This document shows positions 26,131 to 35,605 of a stretch of DNA of 64,000 bases, in pieces. A model generated the notes under the pieces. That model made no database searches and was not told the origin of the DNA. It worked only from the letters and a program-made list of their open reading frames with translations. Both the position numbers and the translations under genes were made by a program. The DNA is taken from contig NZ_JAUSSN010000004.1 in NCBI RefSeq assembly GCF_030812335.1, positions 1 to 64,000 on the forward strand, written 5' to 3'. The stretch's first letter is position 1. Every line of letters begins with the position of its first letter. The stretch comes from Pseudarthrobacter oxydans (GTDB taxonomy: Bacteria > Actinomycetota > Actinomycetes > Actinomycetales > Micrococcaceae).

Positions 26131-27126
26131 ATGCCCCCGGACCCGGATAACGCCGCCAGCCAGGCCATCACGGTCGATTCCCTGGTCAAGAAGTTCGGCA
26201 GTCGTGAAGTCCTGCACGGCGTCAGCTTCGGCATCGAGAAGGGCTCCGTCTTTGGCGTGATCGGGCCCAACGGTGCCGGCAAGACGACCGTCATGCGGTG
26301 CCTGCTGGACATCATCCGGCCGAACGCCGGCACGTTGACGGTGCTGGGCCAGAACCCCCGGACCGCGGGCCCGGCGCTCCGGCGCCGGATTGGTTACCTG
26401 CCCGGCGAACTGTTCCTGGAGGGGCGGATCACCGGCCGCAGGCTGCTGTCCCATTACGCCGACATCAGCGGCCCCGTCCGCCCGGGCCGGGTCGATGCCC
26501 TGGCCGAACGGCTGGGCCTGGATCTGGACCGCCACACCCGCAAGCTCTCCAAGGGCAACAAGCAGAAGCTGGGGCTCGTCCAGGCCTTTATGCATGATCC
26601 CGAGCTCCTCGTGCTGGACGAGCCGACGAGCGGGCTGGACCCTCTGGTCCAGCAGGAATTCCTCACCATGGTCCGCGAGGCCCAGGCCAACGGGCAGACG
26701 GTGTTCCTCAGTTCCCATGTGCTCAGCGAAGTCCAGCAGGCCGCCGACCAGGTCGCGATTCTCCGCGACGGCCGCATTATTACCGTCGCCACCGTGGACA
26801 GCCTCCGGGAAGGCGCGGTCCGGCACGTGCGGTTCACCGCCGCCGGGATTTCGGCGGCCGACGCCGGCGCGCTGCTGGCCGGGGTGCCCGGGATCGGGCA
26901 CCTCGAGGTGCTCCCGGCGGGCGACGGCGTCGGGCTGTCCGCCACGCTGGGCGGCGCGATCCAGCCGCTGCTCCGGGTCCTGGCCACCCTCCAGCTCACC
27001 GACCTCGTGCTGGAGGAGCCGGACCTCGAGGAATCCGTCCTGGAGCTCTACGGCACCATCCGCGGCAACGGCAATGGCGGCACGAACCGCGGGGGACGCC
27101 GCAGCCGGAAAGGACACGGCGCATGA
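26131..27126 (+). CDS. ABC-2 exporter ATPase
   Basis: 331 residues. Walker A GPNGAGKT (45-52), Q-loop region GYLPGE, an atypical signature LSKGN in place of LSGGQ, Walker B LLVLDEPTSGLDP, and switch histidine in SSHVLSEV. The C-terminal 100 residues form an extension with a basic tail. TACCAT (26118-26123) lies seven bases before the ATG and no ribosome site is seen, so it is probably leaderless. The stop overlaps the permease start (ATGA). Partner of the next gene; substrate unknown. Confidence 0.9.
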   Translation: MPPDPDNAASQAITVDSLVKKFGSREVLHGVSFGIEKGSVFGVIGPNGAGKTTVMRCLLDIIRPNAGTLTVLGQNPRTAGPALRRRIGYLPGELFLEGRITGRRLLSHYADISGPVRPGRVDALAERLGLDLDRHTRKLSKGNKQKLGLVQAFMHDPELLVLDEPTSGLDPLVQQEFLTMVREAQANGQTVFLSSHVLSEVQQAADQVAILRDGRIITVATVDSLREGAVRHVRFTAAGISAADAGALLAGVPGIGHLEVLPAGDGVGLSATLGGAIQPLLRVLATLQLTDLVLEEPDLEESVLELYGTIRGNGNGGTNRGGRRSRKGHGA

Positions 27127-27929
27127 GCAAGCCGCTGCCGCTGTTCACACGGGCGTTTGTGGACTCCTGGCGTTCCACGCTCGGGTGGGCGGCAGGGCTC
27201 GCCGCCACGATCTTCATCTACCTGCCGCTCTATCCCTCCGTCGGCGGAAGCCCGGAGATGCAGGCCGTGATGGATGCCTTCCCGCCGGAGATGATCAAGG
27301 CCCTCAACTACGACCAGATCACCTCGGGACCGGGCTACACCCAGGCCACCATGTTCGGGCTGATCGGCTTCCTGCTGATGACCATCGCCGCAGTGGCGTG
27401 GGGGGCTGCGGCGGTCGGCGGGGACGAGGAATCGGGCCAGCTGGAACTCACCCTGGCGCACGGCGTGACCCGGACGCAGGTGGTCCTGGAGCGGGCCTTG
27501 GCCATGCTGCTGCGCGTGCTGCTGCTCGTGGCCCTGGTATTCGTGCTGATCCGGCTGCTGACCGATTCAGCACAGCTGAACATCCGGCCGGAAAACCTTT
27601 TCGGCGCCTCGGTGCTGTTCGCAGGGCTGACCATGCTCTCGGGCAGCACGGCGCTGTTCGCCGGCGCCGTGACGGGGCGGAAGACCTACGGGCTGGCTGC
27701 CGGCGCCGGCGTCGGCGTCCTGGGCTATGTGTTCAACGCCGTGGGCCGGCAAAGCGGGGATGTCGACTGGCTCCTGAACCTCTCGCCCTACAGCTGGGCG
27801 TACGGCAACAACCCGCTGGCCAACGGGGCGGACTGGGCGGCCGGCGGCTGGCTGTGGGGCATTTCCGCCGTTCTCGTGGCGCTCAGCGCCGCAGCGCTGA
27901 GCCGGCGCGACGTCGGAACCTACGGCTAG
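27123..27929 (+). CDS. ABC-2 type transporter permease
   Basis: 268 residues, about six membrane helices (near 20-40, 75-97, 120-143, 155-178, 185-205, 240-262). DEESGQLELTLAHGVTRTQ is the cytoplasmic coupling segment typical of bacterial ABC-2 permeases of this kind. Overlaps the ATPase by four bases. Confidence 0.88.
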   Translation: MSKPLPLFTRAFVDSWRSTLGWAAGLAATIFIYLPLYPSVGGSPEMQAVMDAFPPEMIKALNYDQITSGPGYTQATMFGLIGFLLMTIAAVAWGAAAVGGDEESGQLELTLAHGVTRTQVVLERALAMLLRVLLLVALVFVLIRLLTDSAQLNIRPENLFGASVLFAGLTMLSGSTALFAGAVTGRKTYGLAAGAGVGVLGYVFNAVGRQSGDVDWLLNLSPYSWAYGNNPLANGADWAAGGWLWGISAVLVALSAAALSRRDVGTYG

Positions 27930-27950
27930 ACCGCTCAGGCCCAGACCGAC

Positions 27951-28496
27951 TCAGGCCCAGACGTGCGGCGCCGGGCGCCGCGCGCCGGGGAGGGCATTGG
28001 TTTCGCGCCATTCGTGGATCCATTCGGGCAGTACCAGGTCCGCCGGCGGCGCTCCGCACTCACGGAGGATGTCCTCCTGGCTGACCGGCTTGCCCTTGCA
28101 GACCAGGCGGGTGGCGATGAAGGCACGGGCATATATTTCCCCGTCCACCACCATGCGCTGCTCGAAGTAGATGGCTTTCTCGTCCAGGCCGATGATCTTC
28201 GTTTCGATCGTGTACCGCTGCCACAGCTGCAGCGACCGGCGGAAGGCGATGGTCTCCCCCGCCGCCACCGGGCTCCATCCCCGGCGGCGCATGGTCTTCC
28301 AGGTTCCGCTGCGGGCCATCAGGTCGAACCGGCCGAGGTCCATCAGCGAGAAATACATGCCGTTGTTGACATGCATCGCGATGTCGATGTCGGTCGGCAG
28401 GACCTTCAGCGGCAGCGACGACGTGTCCCAGATGCTCAGCGGGGAGCGGCGGGCGGACGTGAAGAGCAGGACAAGCGTGCGAAGGAGCAGATGCAT
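27951..28496 (-). CDS. Acyl-CoA thioesterase-like hotdog-fold protein
   Basis: 181 residues. DIDIAMHVNNGMYFSLMDLGRF is the hotdog signature of 4-hydroxybenzoyl-CoA thioesterase-like proteins, following a hydrophobic N-terminal 15 residues that may associate with the membrane (as in THEM6-like members). I chose the ATG at 28496; TAACAT (28504-28509) lies seven bases upstream, suggesting a leaderless message. It is ten bases from the peptidase gene upstream on the same strand. Confidence 0.82.
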   Translation of the reverse strand: MHLLLRTLVLLFTSARRSPLSIWDTSSLPLKVLPTDIDIAMHVNNGMYFSLMDLGRFDLMARSGTWKTMRRRGWSPVAAGETIAFRRSLQLWQRYTIETKIIGLDEKAIYFEQRMVVDGEIYARAFIATRLVCKGKPVSQEDILRECGAPPADLVLPEWIHEWRETNALPGARRPAPHVWA

Positions 28497-28506
28497 GGGG
28501 ACTATG

Positions 28507-29247
28507 TTACCCGCGAGTAATAACGCTGCCAAGGACCGAGACCGTGGCTTTGGGTCCGGGACCGCGGACCAGCCAGCAGTTGTTGGTCCCGATCACCCGC
28601 TGCTCCCCCGGGTCCGCATGCGGCAGCACCAGCGCCGTGTTCTCGTCGACAGCCACCGCTCTGTCCACCAAGCCATGCACGACGGCGGCGACCGCACGGC
28701 CCAGCGTACCGGCCTGCGCGGCGTGGACGTCGACGGCGAAAGAGACAAGGCCCAGACCCGCGCGCAGCTCCACCTCCCCGAGCCCCTCGGACGCTTCCTC
28801 GGGGCACACCTCGACGCCGCGGATCCGGTAGCCGCCGACAATCGCCCGCTCCGGCGCAATCATGGCTCCGGCGGAGAAGCCCAGATACGAGGCGCCCGCG
28901 GCCACTGCCTGGCGGATGGCGGGCGCGGCAGTCTGCAGGCCCTCGGCGTAGACGGGGGTGGGGCCGCCGCCGACGACGATCGCGTCGACGCCGTCGAACG
29001 CCCGGGGGTCCACGTGTCCGTGGCGGCGGAGCAGGACCGTGGTCACCTCACTCGGCGTCCGGCGGTGCAGGGGATCCAGGTAGGCGGGGAGGAAGTATTC
29101 GGCGCTGCCTTCGTGGTCAACGAGCACCATGGCGATCCGCGGCGGCCGGCTGCCGCCGGTGCGGCGCCGGGCCTCCGCGGTGAACTGGTCGAAGATCACG
29201 GGAGTCGACACGGTGTCCGGGCCGCCGCCGACCAGAAAAATGCTCAT
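28507..29247 (-). CDS. S51 (peptidase E/cyanophycinase-like) protein
   Basis: 246 residues, class I glutamine-amidotransferase-like fold. VDAIVVGGGPTPVY (87-100) and the nucleophile elbow LGFSAGAMI with S125 fit family S51, which cleaves beta-aspartyl or Asp-X dipeptides. The serine replaces the cysteine of true amidotransferases. TACTTT (29254-29259) six bases before the ATG suggests leaderless transcription. Divergent from the GNAT gene. Confidence 0.85.
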   Translation of the reverse strand: MSIFLVGGGPDTVSTPVIFDQFTAEARRRTGGSRPPRIAMVLVDHEGSAEYFLPAYLDPLHRRTPSEVTTVLLRRHGHVDPRAFDGVDAIVVGGGPTPVYAEGLQTAAPAIRQAVAAGASYLGFSAGAMIAPERAIVGGYRIRGVEVCPEEASEGLGEVELRAGLGLVSFAVDVHAAQAGTLGRAVAAVVHGLVDRAVAVDENTALVLPHADPGEQRVIGTNNCWLVRGPGPKATVSVLGSVITRG

Positions 29248-29308
29248 GGCTTCAAAGTACCCGGATCGCTGCCAAGGGTGGGGCAGAAATGCGTATTACG
29301 CTGTGCGG

Positions 29309-29851
29309 ATGACACCAGAGCTGACCGTCCGGGCCGCCGTCCTGGACGACGCCGCCGGCATTGCGCGCGTGCACCTCCAGGCCTGGCGCGAGAGTTACGC
29401 CCATCTGCTGCCGGCCGGGACTCTGGCGGGGCTGCGGCAGGGCCCGCGGGAGGAGCGCTGGCGCGCCATCATCGCCGCCGCCACCTCGGACACCTGGGTG
29501 GCCCGCGCAGGGACGGACATCATCGGCTGGGCGAGCGCGGGGGCCGGCCGCGACGACGACGGACCCCGGCCCTGGGAGCTGCAGGGCATCTACGTGCTCG
29601 CCAGCCACTACGGCTCGGGGGCAGGGCAGATGCTGCTGGACGCGGCCGTGGGCGACGCCGGCGCGTACCTCTGGATTGCGGAGGACAATCCCCGGGCCTT
29701 CGCCTTTTACCGGCGCAACGGCTTCGTCCCTGACGGGGCGACCGCCGTGCACGAACTGGCCGGCACGCCGGTCCGGATCCTGCGGATGGTGCGCTGGGGT
29801 GCCCTGCGCAGTGCGCCGGGCAGTGCGCCGAGGCGTCCACGCGGGCGTTAG
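29309..29851 (+). CDS. GNAT family N-acetyltransferase
   Basis: 180 residues. ELTVRAAVLDDAAGIARVHLQAW opens the fold; ELQGIYVLASHYGSGAGQMLLDAA is motif A with the acetyl-CoA-binding loop (YGSGAGQ); AEDNPRAFAFYRRNGF is motif B. Acceptor unknown. Start ATG 29309, with TATTAC nine bases upstream. The last codons lie in a 24-bp tandem duplication shared with the convergent VOC gene. Confidence 0.88.
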   Translation: MTPELTVRAAVLDDAAGIARVHLQAWRESYAHLLPAGTLAGLRQGPREERWRAIIAAATSDTWVARAGTDIIGWASAGAGRDDDGPRPWELQGIYVLASHYGSGAGQMLLDAAVGDAGAYLWIAEDNPRAFAFYRRNGFVPDGATAVHELAGTPVRILRMVRWGALRSAPGSAPRRPRGR

Positions 29852-29879
29852 TCCGGGCGTCCACGCGGGCATCAGTCCG
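29832..29879. repeat. 24-bp tandem duplication at a convergent gene junction
   Basis: ggcgtccacgcgggc followed by a three-difference tail is present at 29832-29855 and again at 29856-29879. The GNAT stop codon is in the first copy and the VOC stop codon (minus strand) in the second. Confidence 0.85.
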
Positions 29880-30276
29880 TGGCGATCAGCTCGGCTTCGA
29901 AGCCGTCGGAATTCACCAGATACGCCGCGAAGTGGTCCGGGCCGCCGGCGCGCGGATATTTCTCCGGGAACAGCTCACGCCAGCCGTGCCCGACGGCGGC
30001 CGCGGCGAGCGCGTCGACCTGCTGCCTGGTCCCGGCGCTGAACGCCAAATGGTTGAGCCCGGGAGCCGTCCGGTCATGCGCCCGGCTGCTGAGGGCCGGG
30101 GATTCCTCGACCACGATGTACGTCGGCCCCCGCCGCCAGCTGCACCCGTCCGGCCAGTCCTGGTAGCCCTGGTAGCCCAGCCGGGCCAGGAGCCAGCCCC
30201 ATTCGTCCCTGGCGCGGCCCAGGTGCGGGACCCACAGTTCAACGTGGTGCAGGGCCCCGAGCGATTCATCAGTCAC
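29872..30276 (-). CDS. VOC family protein
   Basis: 134 residues. LHHVELWVPHLGRARDEWGWLL and LNHLAFSAGTRQQVDALAAAA are the two VOC modules, ending in GPDHFAAYLVNSDGFEAEL with metal-ligand positions H11, H76 and E near the end. It starts with GTG at 30276. Small-molecule lyase, dioxygenase or binding protein; the partner is not evident. Confidence 0.82.
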   Translation of the reverse strand: MTDESLGALHHVELWVPHLGRARDEWGWLLARLGYQGYQDWPDGCSWRRGPTYIVVEESPALSSRAHDRTAPGLNHLAFSAGTRQQVDALAAAAVGHGWRELFPEKYPRAGGPDHFAAYLVNSDGFEAELIATD

Positions 30277-30323
30277 CCAGAGAGTCTCGCACGCCCGGGT
30301 TCCGCCGTGTTCGGAGCCAACAG

Positions 30324-30386
30324 CAACGCGGGGTCACTCCGCGCCCATTCCGGGGCGCGCGACGGGCGCGGAGTGACCCCGCCTTG
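30324..30386. repeat. Long intergenic palindrome, copy 2
   Basis: Arms 30324-30346 and 30364-30386, with caacgcggggtcactccgcgccc on the left and its complement on the right with one mismatch near the outer end; the loop is 17 bases. Same outer and inner arms as copy 1 at 25463. Confidence 0.95.
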
Positions 30387-30438
30387 GGTTGTCTCGGTAA
30401 CTGGCGCTCGAGTGTCCGGCGCCTCAGCATCCGGCGCC

Positions 30439-30981
30439 TCAGAACAGGATGCGCTGGAAGAGGATGTGGTCCCGCCAGCCCCCGGCAATGTTGAGATAGG
30501 CCGGTGCCATGCCGATTTCCGTGAAGCCCGAGCGTTTGAGGATCTTCTGTGAGGCGGCGTTGTGCTCGAGGGTGGCGGCCTGCAGCCGGTGCAGGCCCAG
30601 CTCGTCCCGCGCCGCGTCGACGGCGAAGGCGACCGCCGCGGAGCCGATCCCGCGCCCGGTGTAGTCCTTGTCCACCCAGTACCCGAGGTGGGCGCTGAGG
30701 AACGGCCCGCGCACGATGCCGCTGAGTGTCATCACGCCCACAATCTTTTCCCCGTCCGTCAGCACCCACGGAACGTCGGATCCCGCGATGAACAGGGCCA
30801 GCTTGGACTGGACGCTCATCATCTGGCCGTCAACGGTGAAGAACTCCTCGGCCCGCAGCGGCTCCCAGGGCGCCAGGTGTTCGCGGTTGCGCAGGTAGGC
30901 GGCGCACATGGGTTCCGCGTCAGAGGCTCGCAACACGCGGATCCCGACGCCGCCCTCGAGCGCCCTGCTGGTCCCTGTCAT
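30439..30981 (-). CDS. GNAT acetyltransferase, RimJ/RimL-like
   Basis: 180 residues. IRVLRASDAEPMCAAYLRNREHLAPWEP is the N-terminal signature of ribosomal-protein-alanine acetyltransferases. LGYWVDKDYTGRGIGSAAVAFAV binds acetyl-CoA (GRGIGSA), and ATLEHNAASQKILKRSGF is motif B. It probably acetylates the N-terminus of a protein such as a ribosomal protein. The ATG at 30981 was chosen over 31068 because the conserved part begins soon after it. Confidence 0.85.
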   Translation of the reverse strand: MTGTSRALEGGVGIRVLRASDAEPMCAAYLRNREHLAPWEPLRAEEFFTVDGQMMSVQSKLALFIAGSDVPWVLTDGEKIVGVMTLSGIVRGPFLSAHLGYWVDKDYTGRGIGSAAVAFAVDAARDELGLHRLQAATLEHNAASQKILKRSGFTEIGMAPAYLNIAGGWRDHILFQRILF

Positions 30982-31229
30982 CCGAGGCTCAGTCCGGGGC
31001 CAGCCAGCAGGGCTGGCGCGGGTGCTCCGGCGGGGCCGGAAGATCGTCGAAGAAGGACATGATCTCATCCTTGCACCGCCGTCAACCCGGCGCGGAGTTC
31101 AGTGTTCCGGATGGAGGATGGCCCGGCGCGGTGCGTGGCGCCGTCGAAGGTTGACAGGACCAAGGGCAATGGGCACGATCAAGGCATGTCTTGAGAAGTC
31201 CGGCTGTCAGCGCTTCCTGAGAGGACGTC

Positions 31230-33977
31230 ATGACCGACGACAAGATGCCGCCCGGGGCACCTCAGCGTGTGACGGCTGAACATGCCCGGCTGGCCGAGGC
31301 CACGGGCGCGGCCGAGGATGTCCTGTACGAGGCGAATCCCTGGTACGAATGGGGGCCGTACCTGTCGGAGCGGGCCTGGGGCACGGTTCGGGAGGACTAC
31401 AGCGACAACGGCGACGCGTGGGAGTATTTCCCGCACGATCACGCCCGGTCCCGTGCCTTCCGGTGGAACGAGGACGGCATGGCGGGGCTGTCCGATATCC
31501 ACCATGACCTGTGCCTGGGGCTGGCGCTGTGGAACGGGGCCGATCCGATCCTGAAAGAGCGGATGTTCGGGCTGACTGGTCCCCAGGGCAACCACGGGGA
31601 GGACGTCAAGGAGTACTGGTGGTACCCGGATGCGTTGCCCAGCCATGCATGGCTGCGGTGGCGGTATCACTATCCGCAGGCAGCGTTTCCGTATCAGCAA
31701 CTGATCGATGAGAACGCCCGTCGTTCCCGGGACGAACCCGAGTTCGAGTTGCTGGATACCGGGGTTTTCGAAGGGGGCCGGTACTGGTCCGTGGATGTCG
31801 CGTACGCGAAGGCCTCACCGACCGAGGTGCTTGCCCGGATCACCATCGAGAACCATGCGCCCGAGGAAGCGGTGCTTTCGGTTCTGCCCACCCTGTGGTT
31901 CCGCAACACGTGGCGGGTTTCGGGCGGTGAGGCGCCGTCGTTGTACCTGGACGGGGACGGGGTCGCCGTCCAGCACCCGCGGCTGTCCGGCTACCGGCTC
32001 GATGCCGCTCCCACCAAGGAGGGCGTGCTGCCGCAGGCCCTGTTCTGCGACAACGAGACAAACACGGTCCGACTGTTCGGGGCGGCTCCGGGGACCGCCT
32101 ATCCGAAGGACGGCATCAACGACCACGTGGTCTCCGGCGCGGACACCGTGAATCCTCAGCATCAGGGGACGAAGGCAGCCTGGTGGTATCAGGTGGCTGT
32201 TCCGGGCGGGGGTCGGGTCGAGCTGCGGCTGCGGCTGCACCGGCCGGCCCCGGACCAGGCCGTCCCCCGTGCCAGGTGGTTCGACTCTTACTTCGACGAC
32301 ATCATGGCCGACCGGGAACGGGAAGCGGACGAGTTCTATGCCGCGATTGCCCCCGCTGAGATCGGTGCCGAGCCGATGCGGGTGATGCGCCAGTCCTGCG
32401 CGGGGCTCGTCTGGAGCAAGCAGATGTACCCGTACCGGGTCAACCGGTGGTTGGATGGCGACCCCGCTGCACCACCGCCGCCGGCCGGGCATCGCAGCGG
32501 CCGGAACACGGGGTGGCGGCACCTGGACTCGTTCGACGTGCTTGCCATGCCCGACCCGTGGGAGTACCCGTGGTTCGCGGCCTGGGATCTGGCGTTTCAC
32601 GCCGTCACCTGGGCGCACTTGGATCCAGCGTTCGCCAAATACCAGCTCTTGGTGCTCCTTCGGGAGTGGTTCCAGCATCCCAACGGCGCGATCCCGGCTT
32701 ATGAGTGGAGCTTCGACGACGTCAATCCGCCGGTGCATGCGCTGGCCGCCATCCGGGTGTTCGTTATCGACGGCGGCACCGACCTGGAGTTCCTCGAACG
32801 GGTGTTCCACAAGCTGCTGCTGAATTTCACCTGGTGGCTCAACCGGCAGGACCCCGACGGGAACAACCTCTTCGGGGGTGGCTTTTTGGGTTTGGACAAC
32901 ATCAGCCCCATCGACCGCTCGCACCTCCCGCCCGGCTTCAGGCTGGACCAGGCCGACGGCACCGCCTGGATGGCGTACTACTCCGTGGCTATGCTCACCC
33001 TGGCCACCAAACTCGCCGAACACAATGACGTCTATGAGGACATGGTCGTGAAATTCCTGGAACAGACGGTGCTGATCATGGACGCGCTGGAGGATTCAGG
33101 CTGCTATGACACCGAAGACGGCTTCTTCTACGACCGGCTCACCGACCCCGCCGGGATCACCGTCCCGATCAAGGTGCAGACCCTCGTCGGGCTGATTCCG
33201 GCACTGCCCGCAGTGGCGGTCCCCACCCAGAACACGGAGCGGATCCGCCGGCTGCGGAAGCGGTTCGCCAGCCGGTTGGAACAGACCGATCGGCACCAGA
33301 TCCTCGACTGGCGGGTCCGGGGCACCGGGAGCTCCCGGCGGACGCTGCTGTCGGTCGTCCCGATGGACCAACTCGCCCGGCTGTTCGCCACCCTGTTCGA
33401 CGAGGAGGCCTTCCTGTCTCCCCACGGCCTGCGATCGATCTCTAAGCGCCACAACACCCCCTACACCGTTCCGGGAATGCCCGCCGCGGCCATCCAGTAC
33501 GAACCCGCCGAGTCGAGGACCGCGATGTACGGCGGCAATTCCAACTGGCGGGGGCCGGTGTGGATTCCTGTCAACTACCTCGTCATCCGGTCCCTGCTGC
33601 AGTACGACGAGTTCTTCGGTCCCGACTTCACCGTCGAATACCCCACCCGGTCCGGTCACCACCTGACCCTGCGGGAGATTGCCGGTGACCTTGCCGACCG
33701 GCTGGTGAGCATCTGGCTCCCTGGGCCGGACGGACGCAGACCGGTGTATGGTGGCGTCGACCTGCTGCAGAACGATCCCGCATGGAAGGACTACCTGCTG
33801 TTCTTCGAGTACTTTCACGGCGACAACGGGGCCGGACTGGGTGCCATGCACCAGACCGGGTGGACCGCTCTGGTAGCGGACCTCCTCCTCGACCCACCCC
33901 GCCATAGCTACCGGATGGTGTTCCGGGAGAACCCGGACCCGACCACCACGACAGCACCGCCGGAAAGGGAACCGTGA
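31230..33977 (+). CDS. GH63-like glucosidase (MGH1-like (alpha/alpha)6 barrel)
   Basis: 915 residues. The N-terminal two fifths are a beta-sandwich-type region with MFGLTGPQGNHGEDVKEYWWY (112-132), a segment typical of bacterial GH63 enzymes. The C-terminal part is an (alpha/alpha)6 barrel with PWFAAWDLAFHAVTWAHLDP; D453 is in the position of the catalytic acid of GH63. The end has NSNWRGPVWIPVN and EYFHGDNGAGLGA with the second acidic residue. These enzymes remove glucose from alpha-glucosides. gagagga precedes the ATG. Followed after four bases by the GH13 gene. Confidence 0.88.
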   Translation: MTDDKMPPGAPQRVTAEHARLAEATGAAEDVLYEANPWYEWGPYLSERAWGTVREDYSDNGDAWEYFPHDHARSRAFRWNEDGMAGLSDIHHDLCLGLALWNGADPILKERMFGLTGPQGNHGEDVKEYWWYPDALPSHAWLRWRYHYPQAAFPYQQLIDENARRSRDEPEFELLDTGVFEGGRYWSVDVAYAKASPTEVLARITIENHAPEEAVLSVLPTLWFRNTWRVSGGEAPSLYLDGDGVAVQHPRLSGYRLDAAPTKEGVLPQALFCDNETNTVRLFGAAPGTAYPKDGINDHVVSGADTVNPQHQGTKAAWWYQVAVPGGGRVELRLRLHRPAPDQAVPRARWFDSYFDDIMADREREADEFYAAIAPAEIGAEPMRVMRQSCAGLVWSKQMYPYRVNRWLDGDPAAPPPPAGHRSGRNTGWRHLDSFDVLAMPDPWEYPWFAAWDLAFHAVTWAHLDPAFAKYQLLVLLREWFQHPNGAIPAYEWSFDDVNPPVHALAAIRVFVIDGGTDLEFLERVFHKLLLNFTWWLNRQDPDGNNLFGGGFLGLDNISPIDRSHLPPGFRLDQADGTAWMAYYSVAMLTLATKLAEHNDVYEDMVVKFLEQTVLIMDALEDSGCYDTEDGFFYDRLTDPAGITVPIKVQTLVGLIPALPAVAVPTQNTERIRRLRKRFASRLEQTDRHQILDWRVRGTGSSRRTLLSVVPMDQLARLFATLFDEEAFLSPHGLRSISKRHNTPYTVPGMPAAAIQYEPAESRTAMYGGNSNWRGPVWIPVNYLVIRSLLQYDEFFGPDFTVEYPTRSGHHLTLREIAGDLADRLVSIWLPGPDGRRPVYGGVDLLQNDPAWKDYLLFFEYFHGDNGAGLGAMHQTGWTALVADLLLDPPRHSYRMVFRENPDPTTTTAPPEREP

Positions 33978-33981
33978 ACCC

Positions 33982-35571
33982 ATGCCAAACGAGACTGAGT
34001 GGCCCGGCCCGGGCGGGAGAGCCATGAACGGCGGGAGCGCCGTGACGGGCGAGGTAATGCCGGCCTGGCCCCCTGGCCTGGCGCCACCGGTGGCCCACCC
34101 CTTTATCTACGAGATCAACACCTGGGCATGGCTCGAATCGATCAGCGTCGCAGAAGGCAACCGAATCGATCTTGGCTCCGCCCCGGGGCGGCACTGGGAC
34201 GAGATTGCCGGTCTGGGTTTCGATTCGGTGTGGTTGATGGGGGTCTGGCGGCGCAGCCCGGCCGGAGTCGGGATCGCACTGGAAAACCCGGCACTGCGGT
34301 CCGATTTCCAGGCCGCTCTTCCCGATTGGCGTGCCGAGGATGTCGTCGGGTCGCCCTACTGCGTCCGGGACTATGTGGTTGATGACCGCCTGGGTGGACC
34401 TGCCGGGCTTTCCGCCGCCCGGGAGGCGCTGGCGGTGCGAGGTGTCCGGCTGATCCTGGACTTCGTGCCCAACCATGTCGCACCGGATCATCCGTGGACG
34501 ACGGGGAACCCCGAGCTCTTCGTCCCGGGAACCGCCGCGGATCGGGACCTGGATCCGGCGTCCTTCGTCGAGGTAGGCGGCCGGGTGTTCGCCAACGGGC
34601 GGGACCCCTACTTCCCGGCGTGGCCGGATGTCGTGCAGCTCAACGCCTTCGACCCGGCCCTGCGATCGGCGGTGGTGGAGACGGTGAGATCGATCGCCGA
34701 TCAGTGCGACGGGGTGCGTTGCGACATGGCGATGTTGGTCATGAACGACATTTTCGCCCGCACCTGGGGTGCCCGGGTCGGGCCCGCACCGAGCACCGAG
34801 TACTGGCCGACGGTGATCACCGCCGTTCGTGAAACCCACCCCGGTTTCGTATTCCTCGCCGAAGCCTACTGGGATCTGGAGTGGTCCCTCATGCAGCAAG
34901 GCTTCGACTACTGCTACGACAAGCTTCTGTACGACCGCCTTCTCGGTGGTAGCGCCGAACAGGTGCGGCTACACCTGCGGGCAGAGCACACGTATCAGAA
35001 CGCCCTCGTTCGCTTCGTGGAGAATCACGACGAGCCACGGGCCGCAACGGTGTTCGGAGCCGGCCGAATACAGGCTGCGGCGGTGACGGCACTGACCCAG
35101 ACAGGGGCACGGCTCATTCACCACGGCCAGCTGCAGGGGTGGAGGGTACGCCTTCCGGTGTTCCTCGGTCGTTTCCCCACGGAGCCGGTCGATGACCAGC
35201 TCGCGGCGTTCTACCGCCGGCTCTTGGCGGCTGTCTCCGACCCGACCTTTCGGGACGGGCACTGGCAATTGTGTGAACGATCCGGGTGGCCGGGCGACAA
35301 CAGCTTCGAAAACCTCGTCGTCTGGGCCTGGGAGGGTGCCACTCGGTGGCTGATCGTCGTGAATCTGAGCGACGCGCCCGCAGCAGGTCACCTGAGGGCA
35401 CCGTGGCCGGACCTGCGTGGTCACCGCTGGCAGCTGACCGACCCGACCCGGGACATGAGTTTCGACCGCGCCGGAGATGATCTCGTCGACGGGATGTTCG
35501 TCGCACTTGACGCATGGCAGTGGCATTTGCTCCGCCTCGACCGAATGCCAGAAGGCGCCGACCGAGGCTGA
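33982..35571 (+). CDS. GH13 alpha-amylase family enzyme
   Basis: 529 residues. The conserved GH13 regions are in order: DFVPNHV (160-166), GVRCDMAML with nucleophile D248, FLAEAYWD with acid/base E294, and FVENHDEPR with D350. A short C-terminal beta domain follows. There is no signal peptide, so it acts in the cytoplasm. Coupled to the GH63 gene, the pair probably processes an alpha-glucan or alpha-glucoside (glycogen fragments, trehalose or compatible-solute glucosides). A second ATG at 34024 has a better ribosome site (gggaga), so the first 14 residues are uncertain. Confidence 0.9.
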   Translation: MPNETEWPGPGGRAMNGGSAVTGEVMPAWPPGLAPPVAHPFIYEINTWAWLESISVAEGNRIDLGSAPGRHWDEIAGLGFDSVWLMGVWRRSPAGVGIALENPALRSDFQAALPDWRAEDVVGSPYCVRDYVVDDRLGGPAGLSAAREALAVRGVRLILDFVPNHVAPDHPWTTGNPELFVPGTAADRDLDPASFVEVGGRVFANGRDPYFPAWPDVVQLNAFDPALRSAVVETVRSIADQCDGVRCDMAMLVMNDIFARTWGARVGPAPSTEYWPTVITAVRETHPGFVFLAEAYWDLEWSLMQQGFDYCYDKLLYDRLLGGSAEQVRLHLRAEHTYQNALVRFVENHDEPRAATVFGAGRIQAAAVTALTQTGARLIHHGQLQGWRVRLPVFLGRFPTEPVDDQLAAFYRRLLAAVSDPTFRDGHWQLCERSGWPGDNSFENLVVWAWEGATRWLIVVNLSDAPAAGHLRAPWPDLRGHRWQLTDPTRDMSFDRAGDDLVDGMFVALDAWQWHLLRLDRMPEGADRG

Positions 35572-35605
35572 CGGGGCGCCGCGCGGATCCTTGCCGGGAA
35601 GCACG

